Made by a program: the position numbers and the translations under genes. This document shows, in pieces, positions 13,862 through 22,719 of a stretch of 64,000 nt of DNA. The stretch lies in NCBI GenBank assembly GCA_964523755.1, contig CAZFYM010000007.1, positions 5,431 to 69,430 on the forward strand, written 5' to 3'. The notes under the pieces are model-generated. The model worked only from the letters and a program-made list of their open reading frames with translations, was not told the DNA's origin and searched no databases. Origin of the DNA: Wenzhouxiangella sp964523755. Lineage in GTDB: Bacteria; Pseudomonadota; Gammaproteobacteria; Xanthomonadales; Wenzhouxiangellaceae. Each line of letters opens with the position of its first letter. Position 1 is the stretch's first letter.

Positions 13862-15367
13862 ATGCCGGCAGAACCCTTTTATCCGATCATCTATGTGCGC
13901 GGCTTTGCCATGACCCAGGGCGAGATCGAGGCGACCACGGCGACGCCCTATATGGGCTTCAATCTGGGATCGACCAAGTTGCGTCAGTTGTGGGACGGAT
14001 CGGTTCAGCGCCATTACTTCGAATCGCCGCTGATCCGGCTGATGAAAGAGTATGGCTACTCGGATGCCTATCTGGACGGCCGACTCAGAACCGAGCAGCT
14101 TCCGGCGCGTTCCATTTTTATCCATCGCTACTACGACTCAGCCGATTCCGATTTCGGTGATGGCAAGCGACCGTCCATTCTTGAGGCCGCTGGTGACCTG
14201 AAGGAACTGATTGCGCAAGTGCGCCAGGCAATCTGCGGTGACGATGCCGGGGCGCTACGCGACTTTCGGGTCAATCTGGTCGCCCACTCCATGGGTGGCT
14301 TGATCTGCCGCACGCTGCTGCAGAACAAGACCTTGCGCGATTCAAAAGAAGCCCGGCAGGTGCACAAGGTATTTACCTATGCCACACCGCACAATGGCAT
14401 CGAGCTTGGCGGCTTCAACGTGCCGCGCTTCCTGGGCCTGTGGGATATCAACAACTTCAACCGGCGCGAGATGAAGAAGTATCTGAGTCTCGACGATCAT
14501 CGCAATGTCGCAACGCTGGACGGCCACTTCGATCCGCAGCGTTTTTTCTGCCTGGTCGGCACCAATCACAAGGATTATGCCGCCGGTGCCGGCCTGTCGA
14601 GCAAGCTGGCCGGCGAAATGAGCGATGGCCTGGTGCGGATCGAGAATGCCGCCGTCAGCGGCGCGCCGCGGGCATTCGTCCATCGCAGCCACAGCGGTCC
14701 GTTTGGCATCGTCAATTCCGAAGAAGGCTACCAGAACCTGGTTCGTTTCTTGTTTGGCGATGTGCGCGTCGACGGCGTTCTGGAACTCGATCACCTGCCG
14801 CTGCCGCCCTCGGTCCAGAAAGCCCGGGATGAGGGCAAGGATATCAAAGCCTCCTACTGGTTCGAGGCCAGTGTCTCGCCGAGACCGGCGGTTGAGGATG
14901 GCTCGGTGTTTTACCTGACCGAGCGGCGCAAGTCCAATTTCTCCGCAGTGATGCGCAAGTTTGACGAGATGATGAAACCGGCGACAGTCGGCCTGAACCG
15001 GGCACGCTGGCCATTCCTGTTTTCAGCCTTTCTGGATACCCGCAAAATCACTCGCGGCAGCACCCTGGTATTCACGGTCGAACTGGTCATCAGCGCGACC
15101 GACTATGTCATTGACGGCATACTGTTTTTTGACCGCAGCATTCCCGGCGAAAACCTGTATCGCCAGACCATTTGCGTGCGTGCCACCCGGGCCGAGCAAG
15201 GCTGGCGGGTGCGCTGCAATCATATCGACGACGAATGGGGTGAGAAACTGGGCAGCGAGCTCGACGTCCAACATGACGCATTCGTGATCCCGATCAAAAG
15301 TCGCAAGGGATTGTCCGGCACCCTGAAGCTGGCGATGTCGACCGCTAACACCGGAGATGACTCATGA
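13862..15367 (+). CDS. Lipase-like alpha/beta hydrolase
   Basis: 501 residues. The early YPIIYVRGFAM resembles the oxyanion strand of bacterial lipases and VNLVAHSMGGLICRTLL holds the G/A-H-S-M-G nucleophile elbow (Ser at about residue 143). VFTYATPHNGIELGG follows, as in PGAP1-like and lipase folds. The last 170 residues look beta-rich and have no family I recognise. There is no signal peptide, so it is probably cytoplasmic. The stop overlaps the start of the next gene (ATGA), linking it to a coiled-coil membrane protein. Substrate unknown; the serine hydrolase call is firm. Confidence 0.83.
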   Translation: MPAEPFYPIIYVRGFAMTQGEIEATTATPYMGFNLGSTKLRQLWDGSVQRHYFESPLIRLMKEYGYSDAYLDGRLRTEQLPARSIFIHRYYDSADSDFGDGKRPSILEAAGDLKELIAQVRQAICGDDAGALRDFRVNLVAHSMGGLICRTLLQNKTLRDSKEARQVHKVFTYATPHNGIELGGFNVPRFLGLWDINNFNRREMKKYLSLDDHRNVATLDGHFDPQRFFCLVGTNHKDYAAGAGLSSKLAGEMSDGLVRIENAAVSGAPRAFVHRSHSGPFGIVNSEEGYQNLVRFLFGDVRVDGVLELDHLPLPPSVQKARDEGKDIKASYWFEASVSPRPAVEDGSVFYLTERRKSNFSAVMRKFDEMMKPATVGLNRARWPFLFSAFLDTRKITRGSTLVFTVELVISATDYVIDGILFFDRSIPGENLYRQTICVRATRAEQGWRVRCNHIDDEWGEKLGSELDVQHDAFVIPIKSRKGLSGTLKLAMSTANTGDDS

Positions 15368-16002
15368 CTGAGAAAGGCAAGTCCCGCCTGCCATACCTCG
15401 TCGGATTTGCCGGCATGATTGGTGGTTTCGGATCCTGGGTGCTGGCCACCGTGGTCGGCCCCGAGCCGTTGATTAACAGCCTCCCGCTTGCCATTGCCGG
15501 CTACATGTTTCTGGGCACACTGGCCGGTTTGCTGGGCGTCTTTCTGGTGGCCAAAACCGATCCCCAGGCGCCATCTCATGCCCTGGCGTTTGCACTGGCC
15601 TGCGGCATATTCTGGTCACCGGTCATTGCCAGCGTTCAGGCCCTGGTAGTTCGCCAGGAGGTTCGTGAGCGCAGCCAGCAGGTGGCTTTTCAGGAAGAAC
15701 AGGTCCAGGAACGCCAGCAGCAGGTGACAGCTGAGGAACGGCGTCTGAATAATGAACGATCTCGCCTGTCAGACCTGACCATCGAACTGGAGGAGAATGT
15801 AGCGACGCTGAGAAATGAGCGGCGTGAGTTGCAGCAGTTGCGCGAACGCACGCTGGAAGCGCCATCGGGACCGGCACTCGATGACGCCAGAATGCAGCGA
15901 CTGAGAGAATTAAACCTGGCAGAGGATCAGCATTTTCTAAACCAGACAAGCCGCCAGTTGCAGGAAATCCGGCGAAATCTGGCAGCATCGCGGGATGGCT
16001 AG
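15364..16002 (+). CDS. Hypothetical membrane protein with coiled-coil tail
   Basis: 212 residues. Three hydrophobic segments (about 9-30, 38-62, 70-92) are followed by a long Gln/Glu/Arg-rich coiled coil (about 95-165: RQEVRERSQQVAFQEEQVQE and onward). Translation is coupled to the lipase-like gene by an ATGA overlap, so the pair probably work together. Its TAG stop codon forms the first three bases of palindromic element A, which suggests the element landed at or moulded the gene end. No family recognised. Confidence 0.75.
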   Translation: MTEKGKSRLPYLVGFAGMIGGFGSWVLATVVGPEPLINSLPLAIAGYMFLGTLAGLLGVFLVAKTDPQAPSHALAFALACGIFWSPVIASVQALVVRQEVRERSQQVAFQEEQVQERQQQVTAEERRLNNERSRLSDLTIELEENVATLRNERRELQQLRERTLEAPSGPALDDARMQRLRELNLAEDQHFLNQTSRQLQEIRRNLAASRDG

Positions 16003-16234
16003 CCCGCATGTTTCATGAATTCGCGCGATGATCGCGCAGGATATTGTTCGCACAAGGGATTCTCCGATGGAGCGCAGGGAGAGCGGCAAGGTTGGCTTGA
16101 GCGCCAGCGAAAGAAGACCTTGTCGATCGACCGGCCGCGCGTGGCGTATCGGGGAATACGACCGACTGAGGAAAATCCGTTGTGCGGACAAGAGACAAGC
16201 GAGGGCGTGTGGAATTCATGAAACATGCGGGCTA
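16000..16234. repeat. Two-ended palindromic repeat element, family A (235 bp)
   Basis: Perfect 23-base inverted repeats at 16000-16022 and 16212-16234, each containing CATGTTTCATGAATTC or its complement. A second, shorter copy in opposite orientation lies at 52097-52259 with the same internal blocks (for example GTCGGTCGTATTCCCCGATACG). No open frame looks like a gene. With element B it fills the 513-bp gap 16003-16515. The size and ends fit a MITE-like or REPIN element. Confidence 0.85.
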
Positions 16235-16508
16235 GTACCGTGACCCATAGATTTCGGAACAACCAGAGCCCCCCGGATTTGCCGGGACAAGGCGCAGTGC
16301 GCCGGCAATAGCCCAGCCCAGCCCTTGGCAAGCGCTGCAACGCCGTCCTGGTGCATCCGGGGGGCTCCCTTCGGGCGAGCCGCTGAGCGGCCATCTGCGG
16401 CGTTGCGCTGGCTTGAAATGGGGCCTGCCATTCCTGCGCCAGCGCGCCTTGCATCTGACCGCTCAGCGACTCGCTGGTTGTTTCGAAATCTATGGGTCAC
16501 GGTACTAG
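16232..16508. repeat. Two-ended palindromic repeat element, family B (277 bp)
   Basis: 35-base inverted repeats at 16232-16266 and 16474-16508 with one mismatch, starting CTAGTACCGTGACCCATAG. It shares its first three bases with the right end of element A, so the two are joined head to tail. The last 54 bases of the window (63947-64000) repeat its right end exactly in the opposite sense. The interior holds nested GC-rich inverted repeats. No transposase gene is associated. It ends 7 bp before the stop of the oxygenase gene. Confidence 0.87.
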
Positions 16509-16515
16509 TGACCCT

Positions 16516-17262
16516 TCACTCTTTTTGCCGTCCAATCCAGCCGGGATGTTCCGCCGCTGGATCCAGGCTTTTCTTCACCCGCCGCGCCCATTCATCCGCA
16601 CTCGGCATCGGTTTGCCATCCTCGTTCCAGTGACTCCAGTGCACATAAGCGTCCATGTTGATGGAAATGCGCAGCCCCTTGGCTGACGGACAGGGCTGGG
16701 GGCGGTGAGTCAGACTGGATGGAAACAGGACAAGATCGCCGGTTTCAGGTTTGATGTACTGCATCTGCGGAGTGAACGGGTCCGGGCTGCCTGGACGTTG
16801 GAAGGCCAGCGCACCTTCTTCCTTGCGGCTGGTCTCGGGCACTCGCAGGTAGTAACACCCGCTCAAGGTCGCGGGGAAATGGTCATGCCAGGTCCCGCTG
16901 ACCCAATCTTCGCTGGTCTGGATCAGAATCCAGGCCTGCAAGGCATAGTTTTCCGGAGGTAATTGCGTTGCCTGGTTGACTCGCTGACGAAGGATGGTCT
17001 GGACGCGTTTTCGGAAGGCATCTCGAAGCACGGTCAGACCGACGCTGTTGTCCAGGATTTCCGGAGTAAACAACCGTGGGGGTGACTGGTATCCATAACC
17101 GAAGGCATGCTTCTCGAACGAGCCCTGCTGCCACTCGTACAGAATCCATCGCTCAATGTCGGCCGCGTGAGGTTCGAATTCCGGTAACCGACACTGCCAG
17201 ATGGGGGTGCAGAACAGATGGGCGCGGTGAATTTCAGTGGCGGATTCTTCACTTTCGGTCAT
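16516..17262 (-). CDS. Putative 2OG-Fe(II) oxygenase (TIGR02466/PF13759-like)
   Basis: 248 residues. The C-terminal half carries the family pattern: WILIQTSEDW, then WHDHFPATLSGCYYLRVPE (Fe ligands His-x-His region), KPETGDLVLFPSSLTHRPQP with the distal His, and an Arg in RISINMDAYV that would hold 2-oxoglutarate. The N-terminal part (LFCTPIWQCRLPEF) matches the usual opening of this family, which acts on unknown, possibly protein or small-molecule, substrates. It is a lone gene with element B directly downstream. Substrate unknown. Confidence 0.85.
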   Translation of the reverse strand: MTESEESATEIHRAHLFCTPIWQCRLPEFEPHAADIERWILYEWQQGSFEKHAFGYGYQSPPRLFTPEILDNSVGLTVLRDAFRKRVQTILRQRVNQATQLPPENYALQAWILIQTSEDWVSGTWHDHFPATLSGCYYLRVPETSRKEEGALAFQRPGSPDPFTPQMQYIKPETGDLVLFPSSLTHRPQPCPSAKGLRISINMDAYVHWSHWNEDGKPMPSADEWARRVKKSLDPAAEHPGWIGRQKE

Positions 17263-17345
17263 TTGACGTCTCCCAATATCTACGTTGTTCGCTGTAGCGC
17301 TCAGGTAACGGACTTATGGGCCAGCACGCTATACCTTCGATATTT

Positions 17346-17383
17346 TACCCCACCGTTAGTTCTGTAACATTCAGCGAGTCGGG
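17346..17383. repeat. Repeat family E, left end, upstream of yghU
   Basis: 38 bases matching 54527-54564 at 29 of 38 positions, beginning TACCCC and containing GAGTCG near the end. It lies 51 bp upstream of the yghU start. The matching right end is at 18363-18409 on the other side of the gene. Confidence 0.5.
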
Positions 17384-17434
17384 CAGACCGTATAATCCTT
17401 CGCAACATTCAAATCTCGGACAGCAGGTATCAGC

Positions 17435-18316
17435 ATGAGCGACAACGACTACACGCCACCCAAAGTCTGGCAACAGGATGGCGAAAGCGGTGGCAAGTTT
17501 GCCAGTATCAATCGACCGACGGCTGGCGCGACCCACGAAAAAACCTTGCCGGTAGGCAAGCACCCGCACCAGCTCTACTCACTGGCAACACCCAACGGGG
17601 TCAAGGTCACCGTCATGTTCGAGGAGTTGCTGGCGCTGGGATTCAGCGATGCCGAGTACGATGCCTGGTTGATCGATATCGGCGAGGGCGACCAGTTCAG
17701 CTCGGGGTTTGTCGAGATCAACCCCAATTCCAAGATCCCGGCCATGGTCGACCACAGCGTCGATCCGCCGCGTCGCGTGTTCGAATCCGGAGCCATCCTG
17801 CTCTACCTGGCCGGAAAGTTCGATGCGTTCCTTCCCAAAGATCCGGCCGAGCGAACCGAGTGCCTGAACTGGCTGTTCTGGCAGATGGGTGCTGCACCCT
17901 ATCTCGGCGGCGGTTTCGGTCACTTTTACGCCTACGCACCGGAGCCGATCAAGTACTGCATCGACCGCTTCAGCATGGAAGTCAAACGTCAGCTCGATGT
18001 GCTCGACCAACACCTGGCTGAGCGGGAATTCATGGCCGGAAGCGACTACAGCATCGCCGACATGGCGATCTGGGCCTGGTACGGCCAACTGGCACTGGGC
18101 CGCCTGTACGAGGCCGCCGAATTTCTCCAGGTCGAGGCCTATGCGAATGTGCAGCGCTGGTCAAAGCTGATTGATGCCCGGCCTGCCGTACTCAGAGGCC
18201 GCATGGTCAATCGACCGTTCGGCGATCCAGCGCTGCAGCTTCACGAACGCCACGACGCCAGCGATTTCGACAAACGGACCCAGGACAAGATCGGCGACAA
18301 CAACATCACCGAGTAA
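17435..18316 (+). CDS. yghU: Glutathione S-transferase family protein, YghU-like disulfide reductase
   Basis: 293 residues. The N-terminal MSDNDYTPPKVWQQDGESGGKF and INRPTAGATHEKTLPVGKHPHQLYSLATPNG are hallmarks of YghU/YfcG-type Nu-class GSTs. The thioredoxin fold (about 45-125) has NPNSKIPAMVDH (cis-Pro) and VFESGAILLYLA (Glu-Ser glutathione contact). The helical domain follows. In E. coli, YghU is a glutathione-dependent disulfide-bond reductase and peroxidase. It is a single-gene unit. Family E repeat ends flank it on both sides (17346-17383 and 18363-18409). Confidence 0.94.
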   Translation: MSDNDYTPPKVWQQDGESGGKFASINRPTAGATHEKTLPVGKHPHQLYSLATPNGVKVTVMFEELLALGFSDAEYDAWLIDIGEGDQFSSGFVEINPNSKIPAMVDHSVDPPRRVFESGAILLYLAGKFDAFLPKDPAERTECLNWLFWQMGAAPYLGGGFGHFYAYAPEPIKYCIDRFSMEVKRQLDVLDQHLAEREFMAGSDYSIADMAIWAWYGQLALGRLYEAAEFLQVEAYANVQRWSKLIDARPAVLRGRMVNRPFGDPALQLHERHDASDFDKRTQDKIGDNNITE

Positions 18317-18362
18317 AACTTGGGAAATTTCGATGTATTCGGTGGTTACAAGGTATTCTTCT

Positions 18363-18409
18363 GGCTTCTCCGACTGAAACGCATTCGGCTCAGACTTGTT
18401 CGGAGGTTC
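18363..18409. repeat. Repeat family E, right end, downstream of yghU
   Basis: 47 bases close to 54651-54697, sharing GACTGAAACGC, AGACTTGTTC and GAGGTTC blocks. With element D it fills the 305-bp gap 18317-18621; nothing else was seen there. Confidence 0.6.
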
Positions 18410-18434
18410 GCCAGTTCAAGAAAGACCATAGTCA

Positions 18435-18622
18435 ACCCCAACGTTGCATAACATCGGAGCTGGAAGCCCGGAGAGTAGTGTTTCCGCGGGCTGCACGGAG
18501 TGTTGACAACCGGAGCGTAGTTTCACTCTACGTGAGGATTGGCAACGCGAGTACAGGCTGCGGAAACGCTGCTATACCGGGCAGCGTAGCGATTCCGGCC
18601 CGATGTTATGCAACGTTGGGGT
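18435..18622. repeat. Two-ended palindromic repeat element, family D (188 bp)
   Basis: Perfect 23-base inverted repeats at 18435-18457 and 18600-18622 (core CAACGTTGCATAACATCGG). A diverged single end is at 2448-2480. The right end runs into the stop codon of the RES toxin gene (18622-18624). No gene inside. REPIN or MITE-like. Confidence 0.82.
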
Positions 18623-19290
18623 CAATGCAAAGGGCGAGCCCAGGGCAACTGACCCGGGTCGCGAACAGCAACGCCGAAGCGCGCCAGCGCCTCTTCAACC
18701 GACGAATCCCTGTCGATCTCGCGCTGTTGGAATTGCCAGCGCCCAGCGTGGCTGGGTGGGTGGTCACCATGGTGATCGAATAATGCAACAGCGCGCAATC
18801 GCCCGGACGGGTCGTGCGAAACCCCGGCATAAATTGCCCACCAGCCGTCGCGACGAATCGCCTGGGCCCAGCTCTTCGACAGCACCCGGTTGCGGCCCGC
18901 CCATAGCTCGGAGGTAATACCAAACTCGCCGGCCACCCGGCGCGCAGTCAGCATGGCCGCCTCGGGCGCATCATCGGGTGGGGTCAGGGTGGCCAGGCGT
19001 CGTATTGTCAGTTCCTCGCGCGGCAAATTGGTCAGCCGCATCTGCAAGGCCTCCAGCAACGCCGCTTCAGGGCGGGTACCGAAGTAGCAGGTTCCCATCG
19101 GCCTGGGAAGATCGAAGCGGCCGCCGTCAGGCTGATCCACTTCAGCGCTGGCAAACCACCACGGAGCCTGACGCCTGGTCCCGTCTGCCAGCTCATATCG
19201 CCAGACCCGATAAAGTGCGCGGCCGGACAAGGTCTGCCGCGGCAATGACGCGAGACTGCCGGCGCCGGCCGGTGGAAATGATAACGGCAT
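18622..19290 (-). CDS. RES-domain toxin (NAD+-consuming), toxin of a RES/Xre pair
   Basis: 222 residues. The RES fold is seen as LYRVWRYELADGTRRQAPWWFASAE, then RFDLPRPMGTCYFGTRPEAALLEAL, with later conserved Arg and Ser/His positions (IYAGVSHDPSGRLRAVALFD). Characterised RES toxins break down NAD+ and stop growth until the antitoxin returns. Its partner antitoxin gene lies 25 bp upstream on the same strand, the usual antitoxin-first order. The gene ends exactly at the boundary of palindromic element D. It is somewhat longer than typical RES toxins (about 150-160 aa), with extra residues at both ends. Confidence 0.85.
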   Translation of the reverse strand: MPLSFPPAGAGSLASLPRQTLSGRALYRVWRYELADGTRRQAPWWFASAEVDQPDGGRFDLPRPMGTCYFGTRPEAALLEALQMRLTNLPREELTIRRLATLTPPDDAPEAAMLTARRVAGEFGITSELWAGRNRVLSKSWAQAIRRDGWWAIYAGVSHDPSGRLRAVALFDHHGDHPPSHAGRWQFQQREIDRDSSVEEALARFGVAVRDPGQLPWARPLH

Positions 19291-19315
19291 TTACGGGCGA
19301 TTAATCAGTGATTGA

Positions 19316-19759
19316 TCAATGACTGATACCTGAGGCGGTTTGCCGCGCCAGCGACAACACCGTTTCCCGTTCACCCTCGCGCAGGACGGCCAGCGGAGTG
19401 CGTTCATCAAGCTGTGGGGCCGGAGAGCACAGCCATGAGGCGATGGTCCAGGCACTGGCAACCATCGGATCGAGAACCCTGACGACCTCGCGAATACCTG
19501 GCAGTTGCCGAGCGCCGTCAAACTGGAATACCGGATAGCCGATCTCGCCGTTGCGCATTTCCAGCCGCAGCAGACCGCGGTCTGCCGACACCGCCTGGCG
19601 GGTCTTGCCGAGCAGTCGAGCCACATCGCCCTGCCGATAGGCCGGTCCCAGTTGATCGGCCCAGGCGCGGTCATCGGCGTCCTGGCGCAACAAAAGCTCG
19701 ATCTGATAGCGTGTTTCGGGCGAGGCATCCCGAACCATACGTTGCAGAGTAGCGTTCAC
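19316..19759 (-). CDS. Xre/ParS-type antitoxin (DUF2384-like) of the RES toxin
   Basis: 147 residues from a GTG at 19759, chosen because GGAG lies 7 bases upstream; an in-frame TTG at 19780 has no such site. The middle carries a helix-turn-helix-like stretch (QGDVARLLGKTRQAVSADRGLL). The C-terminal part WLCSPAPQLDERTPLAVLREGERETVLSLA matches the toxin-binding segment of MbcA/ParS antitoxins (P-x-x-x-L-D-G/E-x-x-P-L/I). It should neutralise the RES toxin encoded downstream and repress its own promoter. The upstream 190 bp to the res stop are AT-rich and probably hold that promoter. Confidence 0.8.
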   Translation of the reverse strand: MNATLQRMVRDASPETRYQIELLLRQDADDRAWADQLGPAYRQGDVARLLGKTRQAVSADRGLLRLEMRNGEIGYPVFQFDGARQLPGIREVVRVLDPMVASAWTIASWLCSPAPQLDERTPLAVLREGERETVLSLARQTASGISH

Positions 19760-19949
19760 TGAGATGCTCCAGATTGTCAACTGCTAGATATTTTAACACA
19801 TTGACAAAATTGATTGAATATCGTGCCGGAGCACGCTCACTACTGACAATCTGCGCCTGACTTCCAGGCCAGCCAGTAACCACTTCCCGACCTTGTATGG
19901 TGATTCCGAAGACCGCCGAATTTTAGCGGCCTGGGGTCAATACTGGCGA

Positions 19950-22694
19950 TCATGAACTGGCGATCAGCTCTCGCAACGACCCGACCCGCTTGAACTGGAC
20001 TTCCTCAAACTGACTGAAATGGCGCTTGCCGCATTCGGCCTTGAGGCGCTCAATCGGCCGCAGCATGCCGCCTGCGGCATCGTCCTGGGTACCTTTCGAT
20101 TTGGTTTCGGCCACGAAATACAGGCGATGATCGCCTTTGAAGACCAGGGCCCAATCCGGGTTGTACTCGCCAATTGGTGTCTCGATCACGAACCAGGTTG
20201 GCAGTTTGAAATAAAACAACACATCGTCGTTAGCTTCACAGTCCTCAGCAAATTTGCGCTCGGGCGTTGACTGCGAATCCAGCACGATATGTGAAAAAAG
20301 GGTCTTGTCCGGCTGCTGAACTTCGTAGACGTTGGATTCGAATAGCGGCAGATCGTCAAGTGCCTCGAATCGACGCATCTCGTAGACCCGATCGCCGTCC
20401 TTGAGGTACTGCACGCCATCGACCAGCAGTTCGCGAAGCTCATTTTGAATGAACATTGAAACCTGCTCGATAAACGCCTGGGGATTGTTGAGCGCATCAT
20501 CCAGCCGCCGCGATGCAAGCAGAATTTGCGCGACGGTCGATCTCGCCAGCCCGGTGCGCTGTTCGATAGCAGCGATCAGATCCGGCATTTGAAATGCTCC
20601 AACGAAATACTCCGGTCTAACGGCAGTGACCCGGCGATCAATGCCTTGCGCCGTGATCGCCAGGTCGGTTCGGGTCAACACCACACCGGGCCGGCGAATC
20701 GGCTCCATGCCCTCGCGCACCTTTCGCGCGCAGCGCTGAATCAACTCGTCGGTATCGAACTCGACCTGATAGCGCGTTCGACCGCGAATCCGATCCCAGA
20801 GCGACAGAAATCGCTCGTCGGTCTGGTAGCCCTTGCGCAGTCGAACCTGCACCTTCTTGCGCTCGTTGACCACCATCCGGCGCTCGAAGGCGTAGCCGTC
20901 CGCTTCCAGCTCGCTCTGCAGTTCCCGCGCGAAGTCCTCGTACGCCTCATTGGCGATCACAGTCAGCCGGTTCACGGCCCGATCGTGGACGCGCTCACCG
21001 TCCTGATTCACGCAGAGTCGCAGGCCGCGGCCAATTTCCTGCCGCTTCTTCAATTCCGAGCGAGACTCCGCCAGGGTGCATATCTGGAACACATTGGGGT
21101 TGTCCCAGCCTTCGCGCAACGCCGAATGACTGAAGATGAAGCGCAGCGGCTCGTCGAGGCCGAGCAGGCGCTCCTTATCGCGCATGATCAACTCAAAGGC
21201 ACCGCTCTCGGCATCGCCCTTGGTGCGAAACGACGATTCGGAAAACGGGCTCAGCGCCTGCTTGTCACGCGCGAAATAGCCGTTATGCACGGCTTCGACA
21301 TCCAACGTGCAGACGTCCTTGAATTCTTCCATCGACTGGTAACGACGATAAATGTCCTCGAACCACTGCCCGAACGGTCCCAGCGTGGTGGAGCCATCTT
21401 CATGGTAAACCCGGTAGCTGGACACTCGATCAATAAAAAATACGCTGAGCACCTTGATGCCCATGGGTTCGAGCCTTCGGGCCTTTTCGAAATGCCGACG
21501 GACGGTCGCTTCGATCTGCATGCGTACGATCTGTTCGCCAGCCACGCCATGGGGCACGCCGACTCGGACCACGACATCGTTTGCGAACCGGAGCAAGCCC
21601 TGCTCGGCATCGATTTCGTTGACAATAAAGTTCTCCCGATAAATCTCGCGCTCGCGGGATTTCTGATAGAGATCGTCGCCGGGCTTCAAGGAAAGACGCT
21701 TTTTTCGCGGCCCGCTGGCCGTATTCACCCAGATTGTCGCCTTCGCCGAAACGCTGCGCGAGGTGGACGTGAAACTCTCCAGCTCGACAAAGGCCTGATT
21801 CACGCTCGATTCGTCGACCACTGAATCGACGCTGATCTGTTTGACCAGGCCCTGTGACCAGGCCGCGAACGGGTCCAGACGATGAACCAGGTTGTACGGA
21901 TTGCGGTGCGTGGCCGAATAGCGCAGCGTGCACATCGGGTTCAGTCGTGTAATGGCCTGCTTGCGCTTGTCGGTCTCCAGGTTCTGCGGCTCGTCGAGAA
22001 TGACGACCGGGCAGGTCTCCTGAATGAACTGAATTGGTCGAATGCCGCTTTCGCGAAGCTGGTTGATCACATTGCCCTTGAATTTCTGACCACTTGCCGG
22101 ATCGGCATCCTTGGCAAAGGCATCAATATTGATCACCAGAATCTGCAGCGCGTCGGACAGTGCGAAATTCCGAAGCTGGCCGACGCGAGCCGATTCGTAA
22201 ACGTCGAACTTGATCCGCTCGGCATTGTAGAGTTCGCGGAAATGACGCTGCGTGATCCGTAGCGTCTTGAGCACACCTTCTCGAATCGCCACCGACGGCA
22301 CCACGATCACGAATTTGCAAAAGCCAAACTTCTGGTGCAACTCATGGACGGTCCGCAGGTAGACATACGTCTTGCCAGTGCCGGTTTCCATTTCAATCGA
22401 GAAGTTCGGAAAATCACCGACCGGTTTGCCCTTCTGGTCCAGCAGTCCTTCAAGTTGCTCCGAGCTCTCCAGACCCTCGCGCTGTTGCACGGCTCGAAGA
22501 TTGGTCAGCCATTGGTCCGGCGACAGTACGCAGCGGTTGGCAATCCCGACCTCGGTCAGCGCCAGGCTGGTCAGACTGTCCTGCCCATAGGTGCTAATGC
22601 CCGCATCGCGCCCGGGCTGGCCCTCGAACAGATCTACCACCGCGTCAATCGCGCGGCGCTGGTATACCTGATCAGCGTCAAATTTTAATTGCAT
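19950..22694 (-). CDS. Type III restriction enzyme, Res subunit (helicase/endonuclease)
   Basis: 914 residues from the ATG giving MQLKFDADQVYQRRAIDAVVDLF; upstream in-frame codons overlap the HEPN-like gene. Walker A is METGTGKTYV (about 102-111), Walker B is VVILDEPQNLE, and motif VI is seen in ELKKRQEIGRGLRLCVNQDGERV. The C-terminal nuclease has the PD-(D/E)xK pattern NPDWALVFKGDHRLYFVAETKSKG. Together with Mod it cuts DNA carrying two unmethylated, oppositely facing sites after ATP-driven one-dimensional movement. It is the last gene of fic-mod-HEPN-res. The frame is intact, so the system may be active. Confidence 0.95.
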   Translation of the reverse strand: MQLKFDADQVYQRRAIDAVVDLFEGQPGRDAGISTYGQDSLTSLALTEVGIANRCVLSPDQWLTNLRAVQQREGLESSEQLEGLLDQKGKPVGDFPNFSIEMETGTGKTYVYLRTVHELHQKFGFCKFVIVVPSVAIREGVLKTLRITQRHFRELYNAERIKFDVYESARVGQLRNFALSDALQILVINIDAFAKDADPASGQKFKGNVINQLRESGIRPIQFIQETCPVVILDEPQNLETDKRKQAITRLNPMCTLRYSATHRNPYNLVHRLDPFAAWSQGLVKQISVDSVVDESSVNQAFVELESFTSTSRSVSAKATIWVNTASGPRKKRLSLKPGDDLYQKSREREIYRENFIVNEIDAEQGLLRFANDVVVRVGVPHGVAGEQIVRMQIEATVRRHFEKARRLEPMGIKVLSVFFIDRVSSYRVYHEDGSTTLGPFGQWFEDIYRRYQSMEEFKDVCTLDVEAVHNGYFARDKQALSPFSESSFRTKGDAESGAFELIMRDKERLLGLDEPLRFIFSHSALREGWDNPNVFQICTLAESRSELKKRQEIGRGLRLCVNQDGERVHDRAVNRLTVIANEAYEDFARELQSELEADGYAFERRMVVNERKKVQVRLRKGYQTDERFLSLWDRIRGRTRYQVEFDTDELIQRCARKVREGMEPIRRPGVVLTRTDLAITAQGIDRRVTAVRPEYFVGAFQMPDLIAAIEQRTGLARSTVAQILLASRRLDDALNNPQAFIEQVSMFIQNELRELLVDGVQYLKDGDRVYEMRRFEALDDLPLFESNVYEVQQPDKTLFSHIVLDSQSTPERKFAEDCEANDDVLFYFKLPTWFVIETPIGEYNPDWALVFKGDHRLYFVAETKSKGTQDDAAGGMLRPIERLKAECGKRHFSQFEEVQFKRVGSLRELIASS

Positions 22695-22719
22695 TCTGGA
22701 GGCATTGCGCCGATCAGCG

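Noticed and set aside
16216..16500. Small ORFs in both directions inside element B
   Set aside because: They start and end in the inverted repeats and have no ribosome-binding site or known family; best seen as part of the repeat.
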